Source: Streptomyces spinosisporus
GTDB lineage: Bacteria; Actinomycetota; Actinomycetes; Streptomycetales; Streptomycetaceae
Assembly: GCF_022698145.1 (NCBI RefSeq)
Contig: NZ_JALDAX010000008.1
Location: 248,001-312,000, forward strand
Length of the DNA: 64,000 bases
Reading direction: 5' to 3'
A program made the translations under genes and the position numbers. The notes under the pieces were generated by a model. It was given only the letters and a program-made list of their open reading frames with translations, made no database searches and was not told the origin of the DNA. Within the stretch, counting starts at the first letter, position 1; each line of letters starts with the position of its first letter. This document shows positions 30,246 to 38,579 of the stretch, one piece after another.

Positions 30246-31175
30246 TCAGAACACCGAAAGACCGGTCAGGGTCGTGAAGCGGTCCAGTGCCGCGACTCCC
30301 GCCACCGAGTTGCCGCGCTCGTCGAGCCCCGGGCTCCACACGCACAGCGTGCAGCGTCCGGGCACGACCGCGATGATGCCGCCACCGACACCGCTCTTGC
30401 CGGGCAGGCCGACGCGGTAGGCGAAGTCGCCCGCGGCGTCGTAGGTCCCGCAGGTCAGCATCACTGCGTTGACCTGCTTGGCCTGGCTCTGGCTGAGCAG
30501 CCTGTCGCCGTCGGCGCGGATGCCGTGGCGGGCCAGGAAGCCGATGGCCAGGGCGAGATCGGCGCAGGACGCCATGACGGAACACTGGCGGAAGTACTGG
30601 TCAAGGAGCACCGGGACCGGGTTGTCGATGTTGCCGTACGACGCCATGAAGTGCGCGAGAGCGGCATTGCGGTCCCCGTGCGCGGACTCGGAAGCGGCCA
30701 CGTCCTGGTCGAAGTCCAGCGCGGGGTTGCCGCTCTCCGCCCGCAGAAAGGCCAGCAGTTCGCCCGAGGCGTCCGAGCTACGGGTCTGCAGCCGGTCGGT
30801 GACGACGAGGGCGCCCGCGTTGATGAACGGGTTGCGCGGGATGCCGTTCTCGTACTCCAGCTGGACCAGGGAGTTGAAGGGGTTGCCGGAGGGCTCGCGG
30901 CCCACGTGCTCCCACAGGGCGTCGCCCTCGCGGGCCAGGTCGAGGGCGAGGGTGAAGACCTTGGTGATGGACTGCGTGGAGAACGGCTCGCGCCAGTCCC
31001 CCACGCCGTACACCGTGCCGTCCAGCTCCGCCACCGCCATACCGAACCGGCGCGGGTCGCACGCCGCCAGCGCCGGGATGTAGTCGGCGGGCCGGCCCCT
31101 GCCGGGGGTCCGCTCGATCTCCTCGGCGATACGCGCGAGGACCGGTTCGAAGGAGTGGGACGACGCCGTAGTCAT
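30246..31175 (-). CDS. glsA: glutaminase (serine-type, GlsA family)
   Basis: A 309-residue glutaminase of the serine beta-lactamase-like family, near the usual length. The catalytic STQSITK motif (Ser and Lys, near residues 66-72) is followed by PSGNPFNSLVQLEYENGIPRNPFINAGALV and SYGNIDNPVPVLLDQYF, the substrate-binding blocks. KSGVGGGIIAVVPG lies near the end. It hydrolyses glutamine to glutamate and ammonia in the cytoplasm. ATG 31175 gives the usual family start. It is the last gene of a FadR-asparaginase-glutaminase unit, 102 bases after the asparaginase, and is devoted to amide nitrogen. Confidence 0.93.
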   Translation of the reverse strand: MTTASSHSFEPVLARIAEEIERTPGRGRPADYIPALAACDPRRFGMAVAELDGTVYGVGDWREPFSTQSITKVFTLALDLAREGDALWEHVGREPSGNPFNSLVQLEYENGIPRNPFINAGALVVTDRLQTRSSDASGELLAFLRAESGNPALDFDQDVAASESAHGDRNAALAHFMASYGNIDNPVPVLLDQYFRQCSVMASCADLALAIGFLARHGIRADGDRLLSQSQAKQVNAVMLTCGTYDAAGDFAYRVGLPGKSGVGGGIIAVVPGRCTLCVWSPGLDERGNSVAGVAALDRFTTLTGLSVF

Positions 31176-31277
31176 GATCACCATCATGCCGCCCCAGGGG
31201 CGCGGGGAACTGCGCGACCAGCCACACACGACCGGCAGCCCGAAAACGACCGCAGCCCCCGCCCCAACCCGGACCCC

Positions 31278-32294
31278 CTACGCGCAGGCACCCAACGGCA
31301 CCGGATCCAGAGCACGCACCGCACGCACACACCCCACGGGCTCACCCCCACCGAGCAACGGCTCCCCCGTGAACTCGGTGAGCAGTTCCGGCTCAACGCC
31401 CGCGCGAGCAAGCCCCGCCGCGGTCACGGGTATCCGTGCCCGGCTCGCTCCGTCGGCGATCTTCACGGCGACGGCCCGGCCGTCCGGCAGTGCGGCGACC
31501 TGGACCCCCTCGAAGCCGTCCTTGGCGAGCAGCCCGGGCACCGCGTGCATCAGCGCGGCCACGTCCCGGCCCGCGCCGGACGCCGTCTCGGCGTACATAC
31601 GCATCGCGTCGGCGACCCGCGCCTCCGGGGTGCCGTCCACCGCCGTCGTGATCCGGGCACCCGCACGCGCGAGCCCGTGCAGCGACACCGAGAACAGCGG
31701 GGCCCCGCACCCGTCGACCGTCACCTGCGCGATGCGCTGCCCCGTGAGGTCCTCCACGATCTCGGCGATCGCCTGCTGCAGGGGGTGCGCGGGGTCGAGG
31801 TAGTCGTCCAGGGACCAGCCGTTGAGCTTGCAGGTGTAGAGCATGGCCGCGTGCTTGCCGGAGCAGTTCTGGGCGAGCCGGGAGGGTTCACGGCCCTCCC
31901 GTACCCAGGTGTCGCGGACGACCGGGTCGAACGGCATGTCCGGCACATTGCGCAGATGGTCCTCGGTGAGCCCGGCGAGTCCGAGGATGCGCCGGACGCC
32001 GGCGATATGGCGCTCCTCGCCGGAGTGGCTGGCCGCGGCCAGCGAGAGCAGCTCGCCGTCCAGCGGCAGCCCGGCCCGGACCATGGCGACCGCCTGGACG
32101 GGCTTGAGGGCGGAGCGGGGGTAGAAGGCGGCCTCGATGTCTCCGATCTGGAGCTGGACCTTGCCGTCGGTGTCGAGGACGACGACGGAACCGTAGTGGA
32201 TGCCCTCGACGACTCCGCCGCGTATCAGGTGGGCGACGGGGGCGTGGAGGGGCTCGCGGATCTGGGGTGCGTCCGCGACGGAACTGCTGAACAT
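31278..32294 (-). CDS. asparaginase (asparaginase_II / rhizobial type)
   Basis: A 338-residue protein of the small Pfam Asparaginase_II family rather than the E. coli AnsA/B fold. It carries SHSGEERHIAGV, QNCSGKHAAMLYTC and VTVDGCGAPLFSVS, the three conserved blocks, with the Ser/Lys pair (YPRSALKPVQAVAMV, near residues 60-75) that forms the active site in characterised members. It should release ammonia from asparagine. ATG 32294 has AGAGG upstream; the GTG just before it is in frame. The gene lies 31 bases after the FadR regulator and before glutaminase. Confidence 0.9.
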   Translation of the reverse strand: MFSSSVADAPQIREPLHAPVAHLIRGGVVEGIHYGSVVVLDTDGKVQLQIGDIEAAFYPRSALKPVQAVAMVRAGLPLDGELLSLAAASHSGEERHIAGVRRILGLAGLTEDHLRNVPDMPFDPVVRDTWVREGREPSRLAQNCSGKHAAMLYTCKLNGWSLDDYLDPAHPLQQAIAEIVEDLTGQRIAQVTVDGCGAPLFSVSLHGLARAGARITTAVDGTPEARVADAMRMYAETASGAGRDVAALMHAVPGLLAKDGFEGVQVAALPDGRAVAVKIADGASRARIPVTAAGLARAGVEPELLTEFTGEPLLGGGEPVGCVRAVRALDPVPLGACA

Positions 32295-32325
32295 CACTGC
32301 CTCTTGTAGGGGGACGGCGCGAGGG

Positions 32326-33090
32326 TCACGCGCCTGCTCCGGTGCTGGGTCGGTGGTCGGTGGAGTCGGCGGACGGGCGTGCGGCGCCGTCCGTGCGCCC
32401 GCGGTGCACGATGTCCGTCAGAGTCGTCTCGACGCGGTCCAGGTGGTGCGCCATGGCATCCACGGCGTCGAGCTCGGAACCGTCCGTCAGCGCCTCGATG
32501 ATCGCCCGGTGCTCGCGGTTGGACTGCTCGCGGCGTCCGCCCAGTTCGTTGAGGAAGGCCGACTGACGCGCCAGCGCGTCACGGATCTCCTCGATGACCC
32601 GGCGGAAGACGGGGTTCTGGGAGGCCTCGGCGACCGTCAGGTGGAAGAGCGTGTCGAGGGCGACCCACGAGGTGGTGTCGGTCTCCTGCTCCATGCGCTC
32701 CAGCAGATGCGCCAGGTGATCGAGGTCCTCGGGGGTGCGGCGCAGAGCCGCGTAGCCCGCGACCGGGATCTCGACGTGCCGGCGCACCTCCATCAGATCG
32801 CTGGCCGCGTAGTCGCCGAAGGTGGGGTCCTCCACCGCGCCGGCGACGACGAACGTGCCCTTGCCCGTCCTGGAGACGGTCAGACCCATCGTCTGCAGGG
32901 CCCGCAGCGCCTCGCGCAGTACGGGCCGGCTGACCTCGAGGGTGCGGCAGAGCTCCGCCTCGGAGGGCAGCTTGTCGCCCACCTCGTACTCGCCGCGCTC
33001 GATGGCGCCGCGCAGATGCGCGAGGACCGCTTCCATCGCGCTGACGCGTCGCGGGCCCCCACCGGCTGTCTGGCTGTCTGACAGGTTCAC
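32326..33090 (-). CDS. GntR/FadR-family regulator
   Basis: A 254-residue regulator. The GntR winged helix lies at about 18-85 (LRGAIERGEYEVGDKLPSEAELCRTLEVSRPVLREALRALQTMGL, TGKGTFV), followed by a helical FCD ligand-binding domain (TLFHLTVAEASQNPVFRRVIEEI, SNREHRAIIEAL, AMAHHLDRVETTL). It begins the operon with asparaginase and glutaminase, so it probably senses an amino acid or dicarboxylate related to those products. GTG 33090 is the only good start. TGTC-T-GACA (33075-33083) inside its first codons may be part of an operator. Confidence 0.9.
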   Translation of the reverse strand: MNLSDSQTAGGGPRRVSAMEAVLAHLRGAIERGEYEVGDKLPSEAELCRTLEVSRPVLREALRALQTMGLTVSRTGKGTFVVAGAVEDPTFGDYAASDLMEVRRHVEIPVAGYAALRRTPEDLDHLAHLLERMEQETDTTSWVALDTLFHLTVAEASQNPVFRRVIEEIRDALARQSAFLNELGGRREQSNREHRAIIEALTDGSELDAVDAMAHHLDRVETTLTDIVHRGRTDGAARPSADSTDHRPSTGAGA

Positions 33091-33150
33091 GTGAGCGATG
33101 GTGCGGGTGACGGGTGGCAGCTGTCAAGGCGGGCGGATGACGAAACGCAT

Positions 33151-33184
33151 GAGGTGTGAGGCCCGGACTCGGGCCTCACACCTC
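33151..33184 (-). terminator. terminator after uppP
   Basis: GAGGTGTGAGGCCCG, loop GACT, then CGGGCCTCACACCTC: a perfect 15-bp stem ending 20 bases past the uppP stop on the minus strand. Confidence 0.82.
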
Positions 33185-33204
33185 GATACGACCGTCAGCG
33201 GCCC

Positions 33205-34041
33205 TCAGCTGTTGAGGGTGCCCGTGCCGAGCAGGCCCAGCAGCAGCACGCCGACGACGATGCGGTAGATCACGAACGCGTTGAACGAGTGCTTGGCGAC
33301 GAACTTCAGCAGCCAGGCGATGGAGGCGTACGCCACCACGAAGGAGACGATCGTGCCGACGGCCAGCGGCGCGGCGCCCACCCCCGTCCCCAGCGCGTCC
33401 TTGAGCTCGTACAGTCCGGCGCCGGTCAGGGCCGGGATGCCGAGGAAGAACGACAGACGGGTGGCCGCGACCCGGTCCAGGTCCAGGATCAGCGCCGTGG
33501 ACATGGTGGCGCCGGAGCGCGAGAAGCCCGGGAAGAGCAGCGCCAGGATCTGCGAGCAGCCGACCAGCATCGCGTCCTTGAAGGTGGTGTCGTCCTCACC
33601 GCGCTTGTGCCGGCCCATCTGGTCCGCCGCCCACATCACACCACTGCCGACGATCAGCGAACCGGCCACCACCCACAGCGACGCGAGCGGACCCTCGATC
33701 AGCGGCTTGGCCGCGAGCCCCACGATCACGATGGGAATGGTGGAGGCGATCACCCACCAGGCGAACTTGTAGTCGTGGTGGTACCGCTCCTCCTTGTTCA
33801 CCAGGCCACGGCCCCACGCGGTGACGATCCGCACGATGTCCTTGAAGAAGTAGACGAGCACGGCCGCGATCGCACCCACCTGGATGACGGCCGAGAAACC
33901 CACCACGGCGTCGTCGTCCACGGGGATGTCCATCAGCCCCTCGGTGATCTTCAGATGGCCGGTCGAGGAGACCGGGAGGAACTCGGTCACCCCCTCGACG
34001 ACACCGAGGACGACGGCCTGACCGACGTTAATGACGCTCAT
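33205..34041 (-). CDS. uppP: undecaprenyl-diphosphate phosphatase
   Basis: A 278-residue integral membrane phosphatase (BacA/UppP family, about eight helices). The two active-site blocks are present: EGVTEFLPVSSTGHL (residues 15-29) with the catalytic Glu/Ser/His set, and PGFSRSGATMSTALIL with the Arg/Ser of the second block. It regenerates undecaprenyl phosphate for cell wall synthesis from the outer membrane face. ATG 34041 follows TTGATCCC and starts the family consensus. It lies 72 bases after the CrcB operon, on the same strand. Confidence 0.95.
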   Translation of the reverse strand: MSVINVGQAVVLGVVEGVTEFLPVSSTGHLKITEGLMDIPVDDDAVVGFSAVIQVGAIAAVLVYFFKDIVRIVTAWGRGLVNKEERYHHDYKFAWWVIASTIPIVIVGLAAKPLIEGPLASLWVVAGSLIVGSGVMWAADQMGRHKRGEDDTTFKDAMLVGCSQILALLFPGFSRSGATMSTALILDLDRVAATRLSFFLGIPALTGAGLYELKDALGTGVGAAPLAVGTIVSFVVAYASIAWLLKFVAKHSFNAFVIYRIVVGVLLLGLLGTGTLNS

Positions 34042-34113
34042 GGGATCCAGTTCTGCTGAGTGGGTCGACAGTGCTGCGGAAAGTCTTACTACGCCGGGAC
34101 AAGGGCCGGTCAC

Positions 34114-34488
34114 CTACCCCCACAGGGCCTGGGCGACCGACACCCCGACGAAGGCGGCGCCGAGGCCCGCCAGCACGCTCCCGACGACGTTGGCGGCAGC
34201 GTAGAGCCCCGCACCGGTCTCGGTCAGGCGCAGGGTCTCGTACGAGAAGGTCGAGTACGTCGTCAGCGCCCCGCACAGGCCCGTGCCGATCAGCAGCTGG
34301 AGGTGGGAACCTGCCGCTCCGGCGGACATGGCACCGGTCAGCAGGCCGAGGATCAGCGAGCCGCAGACGTTCACCGCGAACGTACCCCAGGGGAAGACCG
34401 TGTCGTGCCGGGACTGCACCGCGCGGTCGGTGAGATAGCGCACCGGGGCACCGACCGCGGCACCCGCGACGACCAACAGCCAGTTCAC
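34114..34488 (-). CDS. crcB: fluoride exporter CrcB
   Basis: A 124-residue membrane protein with four helices and the Fluc/CrcB features: VAGAAVGAPVRYLTDRA at the start, WGTFAVNVCGSLILGLL near residues 35-51 with the Asn, and GLCGALTTYSTFSYET with the aromatic/Thr-Ser lining. Two CrcB subunits form a dual-topology dimer channel that lets fluoride out. It starts with GTG 34488 overlapping the DUF190 gene's stop (GTGA). With the second CrcB it probably makes a heterodimer. Confidence 0.92.
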   Translation of the reverse strand: MNWLLVVAGAAVGAPVRYLTDRAVQSRHDTVFPWGTFAVNVCGSLILGLLTGAMSAGAAGSHLQLLIGTGLCGALTTYSTFSYETLRLTETGAGLYAAANVVGSVLAGLGAAFVGVSVAQALWG

Positions 34489-34865
34489 AACGACTTCTTA
34501 CCCTTCTTGCCCGTTTCGCCGGGATCGCCCTCGCGGCCCACGTACCGGATGACCTCGCAGTCGTCGAGGATCACCAGGCCCTCCGCGACGAGTTCGTCGA
34601 GCTGCGGGAGGAAGGCACGGACGCGTTCCTCCGTGTCGACGATGACGACCGCGACCGGCAGGTCCTCGCTCAGGGACAGCAGCCGTGAGGTGTGGATCAG
34701 GGAGGAGGCGCCGAAGCCCTCGATGCCGCGGAAGACGCTGGCGCCGGCGAGTCCGGCGGCGTGTGCGCGGTGCACGATCTCCGAGTAGAGCGGCTTGTGG
34801 TGCCAGGTGTCGTTCTCGCCGATGAAGACGGTCACGCGCAGGGCGGTGCCGGTCAGCCTCGTCAT
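34485..34865 (-). CDS. DUF190 protein between two crcB genes
   Basis: A 126-residue cytosolic protein of the DUF190 (PII-like) family. ALRVTVFIGENDTWHHKPLYSEIVHRAHAAGLAGASVFRGIEGFG (8-52) is the family core, LLSLSEDLPVAVVIVDTEERVRAFLPQLDEL continues the ferredoxin-like fold. DUF190 genes regularly accompany CrcB, which suggests gating or regulation of fluoride export; this is unproven. It overlaps both neighbours by four bases. The Lys-rich tail (GKKGKKSL) is notable for membrane or RNA contact. Confidence 0.87.
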   Translation of the reverse strand: MTRLTGTALRVTVFIGENDTWHHKPLYSEIVHRAHAAGLAGASVFRGIEGFGASSLIHTSRLLSLSEDLPVAVVIVDTEERVRAFLPQLDELVAEGLVILDDCEVIRYVGREGDPGETGKKGKKSL

Positions 34866-35323
34866 GGCTGCCTCCACTTCAGGACGCGGCGGGCGGCGGT
34901 CATCGCCAGCCACACCGCCGCGAGGGCCGCGAGCAGGGTCGCGGCGAGGTAGGCCAGGCCGGTGCGGGGGTGGCCCAGGTCGACGAGCCGCTGGATGTCG
35001 ACGGCGTAGGTCGAGAAGGTGGTGAAGCCGCCGAGCACACCGGTGCCGAAGAAGGGCCGCACCAGGCGGTGGGCGGCCCACACGTCGGTGATGACGACCA
35101 TGAACACGCCCATCACGGCACAGCCGACGACATTGGTCCAGAAGGTCGCCCAGGGGAATCCGCCCGGCGGGGCGGGCCACCACAGCGTCAGTGCGTAGCG
35201 GGCGGTCGCGCCGACGGCGCCGCCGAGCGCGACCACCGCGACGACGGGGATCTGGCCGCGCCAGGCGGGCGGGCGCGGGCTGCGGCGCTGCGTGCGCAGG
35301 GTCTCGGTTTCGGGGGCTGTCAT
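34862..35323 (-). CDS. crcB: fluoride exporter CrcB, second copy
   Basis: A 153-residue four-helix Fluc/CrcB protein with a longer, Arg-rich N-terminus. VVALGGAVGATARYALTLWWP is the first helix with the GxxxRY motif, FPWATFWTNVVGCAVMGVFMV the Asn helix, and FFGTGVLGGFTTFSTYAVDI the third block. It is the first gene of the three-gene overlap chain. The start was set to ATG 35323, since upstream codons give an unlikely basic leader. The 169 bases before it contain GC-rich inverted repeats but no recognisable fluoride riboswitch sequence. Confidence 0.9.
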   Translation of the reverse strand: MTAPETETLRTQRRSPRPPAWRGQIPVVAVVALGGAVGATARYALTLWWPAPPGGFPWATFWTNVVGCAVMGVFMVVITDVWAAHRLVRPFFGTGVLGGFTTFSTYAVDIQRLVDLGHPRTGLAYLAATLLAALAAVWLAMTAARRVLKWRQP

Positions 35324-35492
35324 GGTCGTACGTCTCCTACTCGCCCGGGCCCGGCATGCGGGCGCCGTCCGTTCGCAAGTAGGGACCGTTGGCGGCGGCA
35401 CGGCCGCGGTTGGGGTACGGCGGGCCCCACCGCCGCGCCGCGAGGGGGGAATCGCGGCCGGGCAACAGGGTAGCGCCCGGGCCGTACCCGGG

Positions 35493-36455
35493 TCACTTCG
35501 GGGCGGGCCGCTCGCACACCGCGATGCCCCGTTCCCACAGGCTGCCGAGCACCAGATGTCCGGCGGCCTCGCACACGCTGGTCACCATGCGGTAGCCGGA
35601 GCGGCGGTGGGCGAGGTGGTGGACGATCCCGCCGGAGTCGTCGACCGCGAGGACGCCGATGGTGCCGGTGGGGCGGTAGGGGGCGCGGACGGCGATGCGG
35701 GCCGCGGCGGCCCGGACGGCGGTGGCGGCGCGGTGCAGCAGGTCGAGTGGGGGCACCCGCGGCCCGGCCAGCGAGACCCAGATCGGGCCGTCGGGTGCGC
35801 CGCGCCAGATGTTGTCGGGCATGCCCGGCAGGTGCTCGGCGAAGGGCTCGCTCCGCCCGGCGTGCGGGCCGCCGAGCCAGTAGCGGGTGAGCCGGCAGGC
35901 GCCCGTCTCGGCGACGACCAGGAAGGACTCGTCGGCGCTCAGCGCGAGCCCGTTGGCGAACTGGAGCCCCTCCAGCAGGATTTCGGGGGTCTCGCTGCCG
36001 GGGGCGAGGCGCAGCAGGCGGCCCGTTCCGGTGTGTTCGACGATGTCGCCGATCCACTGCTCCAGGGGGTAGCGACGGCTGGAGACGGTGAAGTACACGC
36101 TGTTGTCGGACAGGGCGACCGCGTTGCTGCAGAAGCTCAGTCTCTGACCCGCCACCGCGTCGGCGAGGATGCGGACGATGCCCTCGCGCAGATCGACGCG
36201 CAGCAGTCCGAGTTCGGCGTCGCACACCAACAGGGCGTCGTCGGTGAGGAGTTCGAGGCCGAGCGGCCGGCCGCCGGTTTCGGCGAGCACCTCGACGCGC
36301 GCGGACGCGGGATCGGTGAGTCCGTCGATGCGCAGGATGCGGCCGTCCTCCACACCGGTCAGGACCCGGCCGCGGGAGTCCGCGACGACGTCCTCGGGGC
36401 CGCGGCCACCGATGTCGACGTACTGGAGCGGGATCAGTTCACCGGGACGGTCCAT
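35493..36455 (-). CDS. SMP-30/strictosidine-synthase-like beta-propeller protein
   Basis: A 320-residue six-bladed propeller protein. GPEDVVADSRGRVLTGVEDGRILRID (18-43), RPLGLELLTDDALLVCDAELGLLRVDL, FANGLALSADESFLVVAETGACRLTRYWL and MPDNIWRGAPDGPIWVSLAGPR are the propeller repeats of the strictosidine synthase/gluconolactonase group. Members are metal-dependent lactonases or hydrolases. ATG 36455 is chosen for its GAGGAGG five bases upstream; two upstream in-frame ATGs lack one. No signal peptide is seen. It is divergent from the BrkB-like gene. Confidence 0.85.
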   Translation of the reverse strand: MDRPGELIPLQYVDIGGRGPEDVVADSRGRVLTGVEDGRILRIDGLTDPASARVEVLAETGGRPLGLELLTDDALLVCDAELGLLRVDLREGIVRILADAVAGQRLSFCSNAVALSDNSVYFTVSSRRYPLEQWIGDIVEHTGTGRLLRLAPGSETPEILLEGLQFANGLALSADESFLVVAETGACRLTRYWLGGPHAGRSEPFAEHLPGMPDNIWRGAPDGPIWVSLAGPRVPPLDLLHRAATAVRAAAARIAVRAPYRPTGTIGVLAVDDSGGIVHHLAHRRSGYRMVTSVCEAAGHLVLGSLWERGIAVCERPAPK

Positions 36456-36601
36456 GAAAACCTCCTCGTCGAGGTCGGGACGGTTCATGCTGGCATGGGT
36501 GGGGCCGCCCATCGGGTACCGCGTCACCCGATCAGGTTTGTCCGGGGGCGTTCCTGGCCACTCTGCACATCACCACGGGTGGCCCCGGGCCGGAGGAAGG
36601 G

Positions 36602-37489
36602 GTGGTCCTCATGTCGCGGTCAGCCGCACGGCACCGGCCGGGGCTGGCCGAGTTGCACCGGCGCGGCTCGGAACTGGAGCTGCTGCACCGGGCCATGGGG
36701 TTCGCGACCCTCGCCCTGGTCACCCTGGCCCCGCTGCTGATCGTGGTCGCGGCGGCGGACCCCTTCGGGCACGGCGGCTTCGCCCTGTGGCTGGTGGACG
36801 GAATGGCGCTGTCCGGCCGGTCCGCCGACGCGCTCGCGCATGTCTTCGGCCCGACCCGCAAGGTGATCAGCACCACCAGCGTGCTGAGTGTGGCGCTGCT
36901 GGCGTTCTTCGGCATGTCCTTCGCATCGAGCGTGCAGAACGGCTACGAGCGGATCTGGAAGACGCCCTCCATCGCCTGGCACCGGATCTGGCGGCAGGCG
37001 GTGTGGCTGGTGATGCTGATGGTGTACCTGTATGCCCAGGTGCAGACGCGGAATGTCCTGGAAGGCACGCCCCGCATCCTGCTCAGCATGGGCGTCGGCG
37101 TGCTGTTCTTCTGGTGGGGTCCGCACTTCCTGCTCGGCCGCCAGGTGCCCTGGCGGCATCTGCTGCCCGGTGCGCTCGCGACGATGGCGGGCCTGGTCGG
37201 CCTGCGCGGCTTCTCGTATCTGGTGTTCACCCCGCTCCTGGTCACCAACGCGATCAGCTACGGACCGGTCGGCACCGTCCTGGTGGTGGAGTCCTGGCTC
37301 GTCGGCGTGGGGTTCGTCGTCTACGGCGGTGCGCTGCTCGGCCGGCTCGTGTGCGAGTGGTTCGGGCATGTGGACAGCCCCGGCGAACCCCCGGACGTCG
37401 CGCCGCCCGGGCCGACGGACCGCGGCGGACCGGAGCCTCCGGCGGCCCTGCGGTCGTGGCAGAAGCGGTCCCGGCGGACCCTGTCGTGA
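36602..37489 (+). CDS. YihY/BrkB-family membrane protein
   Basis: A 295-residue integral membrane protein with about six helices. It matches the YihY/BrkB family: FATLALVTLAPLLIVVAAADP at helix 1, FFGMSFASSVQNGYERIWKTP and SILLSM-like middle helices, then YGPVGTVLVVESWLVGVGFVVYGGALLGRLV. Family members have no settled biochemical role. GTG 36602 has GGAGG five bases upstream; ATG 36611 is possible. The C-terminal tail is Pro-rich and hydrophilic, and its last codons lie in the first copy of a 37-bp tandem repeat. Confidence 0.85.
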   Translation: MVLMSRSAARHRPGLAELHRRGSELELLHRAMGFATLALVTLAPLLIVVAAADPFGHGGFALWLVDGMALSGRSADALAHVFGPTRKVISTTSVLSVALLAFFGMSFASSVQNGYERIWKTPSIAWHRIWRQAVWLVMLMVYLYAQVQTRNVLEGTPRILLSMGVGVLFFWWGPHFLLGRQVPWRHLLPGALATMAGLVGLRGFSYLVFTPLLVTNAISYGPVGTVLVVESWLVGVGFVVYGGALLGRLVCEWFGHVDSPGEPPDVAPPGPTDRGGPEPPAALRSWQKRSRRTLS

Positions 37490-37556
37490 CGAGGTGATGG
37501 CGGGCACCGAGCGGACCCTGTCGTGACGGGGTGACGGCGGGCACCGAGCGGACCCT
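37474..37556 (+). repeat. 37-bp tandem repeat across the end of the BrkB-like gene
   Basis: The unit starting GCGGACCCTGTCGTGACG occurs at 37474 and again at 37511, with a third partial copy (GCGGACCCT) at 37548. Period is 37 bases. The gene's TGA is inside the first copy, so the second is an untranslated duplicate. Copies differ at two positions. Confidence 0.75.
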
Positions 37557-37694
37557 CCGGCAGCGGTCGTGTCGCGGGCATCCGCAGCGTCCTGGGCATC
37601 CGGTCAGGATCGAAGAAGCCCAGCCCCGCTCCCCCGGCCTAGCGTGGAACCACCGACGAAATCCGTCGGAATCCCCTTGGCCAAGGAGCACGCC

Positions 37695-38045
37695 ATGACC
37701 GCCGGCATCCAGACCGTCATCTACCCCGTCAAGGACCTCGCGCGGGCGAAGGCCCTGTTCAGCGCTCTGCTGGAGGTGGAGCCGTATGCCGACGAGCCGT
37801 ACTACGTCGGCTTCAAGGACGCCGGGCAGGACGTCGGGCTCGACCCCAACGGGCACTCCAGGGGCATGACCGGCCCGGTGCCGTACTGGCACGTCTCCGA
37901 CATCCGCGGGCGTCTGGCCGCTCTGGTGGACGCCGGTGCCGAGGTGCAGCAGGACGTGCAGGACGTCGGCAACGGCCGGCTCATCGCCTTCGTCAAGGAC
38001 GCGGACGGCAACTTCGTGGGGCTGCTCCAGGACCCGCCCGCCTGA
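37695..38045 (+). CDS. VOC-superfamily protein
   Basis: A 116-residue one-domain VOC protein. IQTVIYPVKDLARAKALFSALLEVEPYADEPYYVGF (4-39) and VPYWHVSDIRGRLAALVDAGAEVQQDV are its two beta-alpha-beta repeats, and the C-terminus ends FVKDADGNFVGLLQDPP as in glyoxalase/bleomycin-resistance-like proteins. Function and ligand are unknown. AAGGAG lies before ATG 37695. It is monocistronic and followed by the MarR gene on the same strand, which may regulate it or be part of the same locus. Confidence 0.85.
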   Translation: MTAGIQTVIYPVKDLARAKALFSALLEVEPYADEPYYVGFKDAGQDVGLDPNGHSRGMTGPVPYWHVSDIRGRLAALVDAGAEVQQDVQDVGNGRLIAFVKDADGNFVGLLQDPPA

Positions 38046-38077
38046 CCGCACAGACAGATTTGCATGCACCCGCATTG

Positions 38078-38091
38078 GTTGCACTGTCAAC
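38078..38091. promoter_or_regulatory. possible MarR operator
   Basis: GTTGCACTGTCAAC has 4-base inverted arms (GTTG/CAAC) and lies 31 bases before the MarR start. A -10-like TACCGT (38110-38115) sits six bases before ATG 38122, so the mRNA may be leaderless. Confidence 0.35.
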
Positions 38092-38121
38092 AAATAGCTG
38101 ATTCGGTGTTACCGTGCGGTC

Positions 38122-38529
38122 ATGGCAGTGAAATCGGCCGCCACCCGACTCGAGGAGAAGTGGCGGGACATTCTCTCCGTGCACGCCCGCACGATGTGCG
38201 AGATCGACCGGGTCCTGCACCCGCACGGCCTGGGCGCGAGCGACTTCGAAGTGCTCGACATCCTGGCGTCCGAGGCGCCCGGCGAGGGTGATCAGTGCCG
38301 GGTGCAGAACCTCGTGGGACGCGTCCACCTCAGCCAGAGCGCGCTGTCCCGGCTCATCGGTCGACTGGAGAAGGACGGCCTGGTGGAGCGTTCGGTCTGT
38401 GTGGAGGACCGGCGCGGGGTGTGGGTCGCCCTGACGGACAAGGGCCGCGCCCTGCATGCCGAAGTGCTGCCGCTGCAGCGCGACGTACTGGCCCGACTGC
38501 TGGGCAGCCGGGCCGTACCCATGCCGTAG
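38122..38529 (+). CDS. MarR-family transcriptional regulator
   Basis: A 135-residue MarR regulator. The dimerisation helix runs RLEEKWRDILSVHARTMCEIDRVL; the winged helix follows (LSQSALSRLIGRLEKDGLVERSVCVEDRRGVWVALTDKGRAL, residues about 70-112). It should repress its own or a neighbouring gene until an aromatic or oxidative signal binds; candidate targets are the VOC gene upstream or the hydrolase downstream. There is no Shine-Dalgarno sequence before ATG 38122. Confidence 0.9.
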   Translation: MAVKSAATRLEEKWRDILSVHARTMCEIDRVLHPHGLGASDFEVLDILASEAPGEGDQCRVQNLVGRVHLSQSALSRLIGRLEKDGLVERSVCVEDRRGVWVALTDKGRALHAEVLPLQRDVLARLLGSRAVPMP

Positions 38530-38579
38530 CGGCCGTCACGTCAACCCGGTGCCGGACACGTCACACCGGTGCCGTCACG

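Noticed and set aside
33071..33093. GGCTGTCTGGCTGTCTGACAGG as a FadR operator
   Set aside because: It contains a short TGTC-T-GACA palindrome but overlaps coding sequence and has no second copy at another promoter of this window.
35324..35492. Fluoride riboswitch before crcB
   Set aside because: The leader has no GGxGAUGGxGUUC-type core by eye, only generic GC-rich hairpins.
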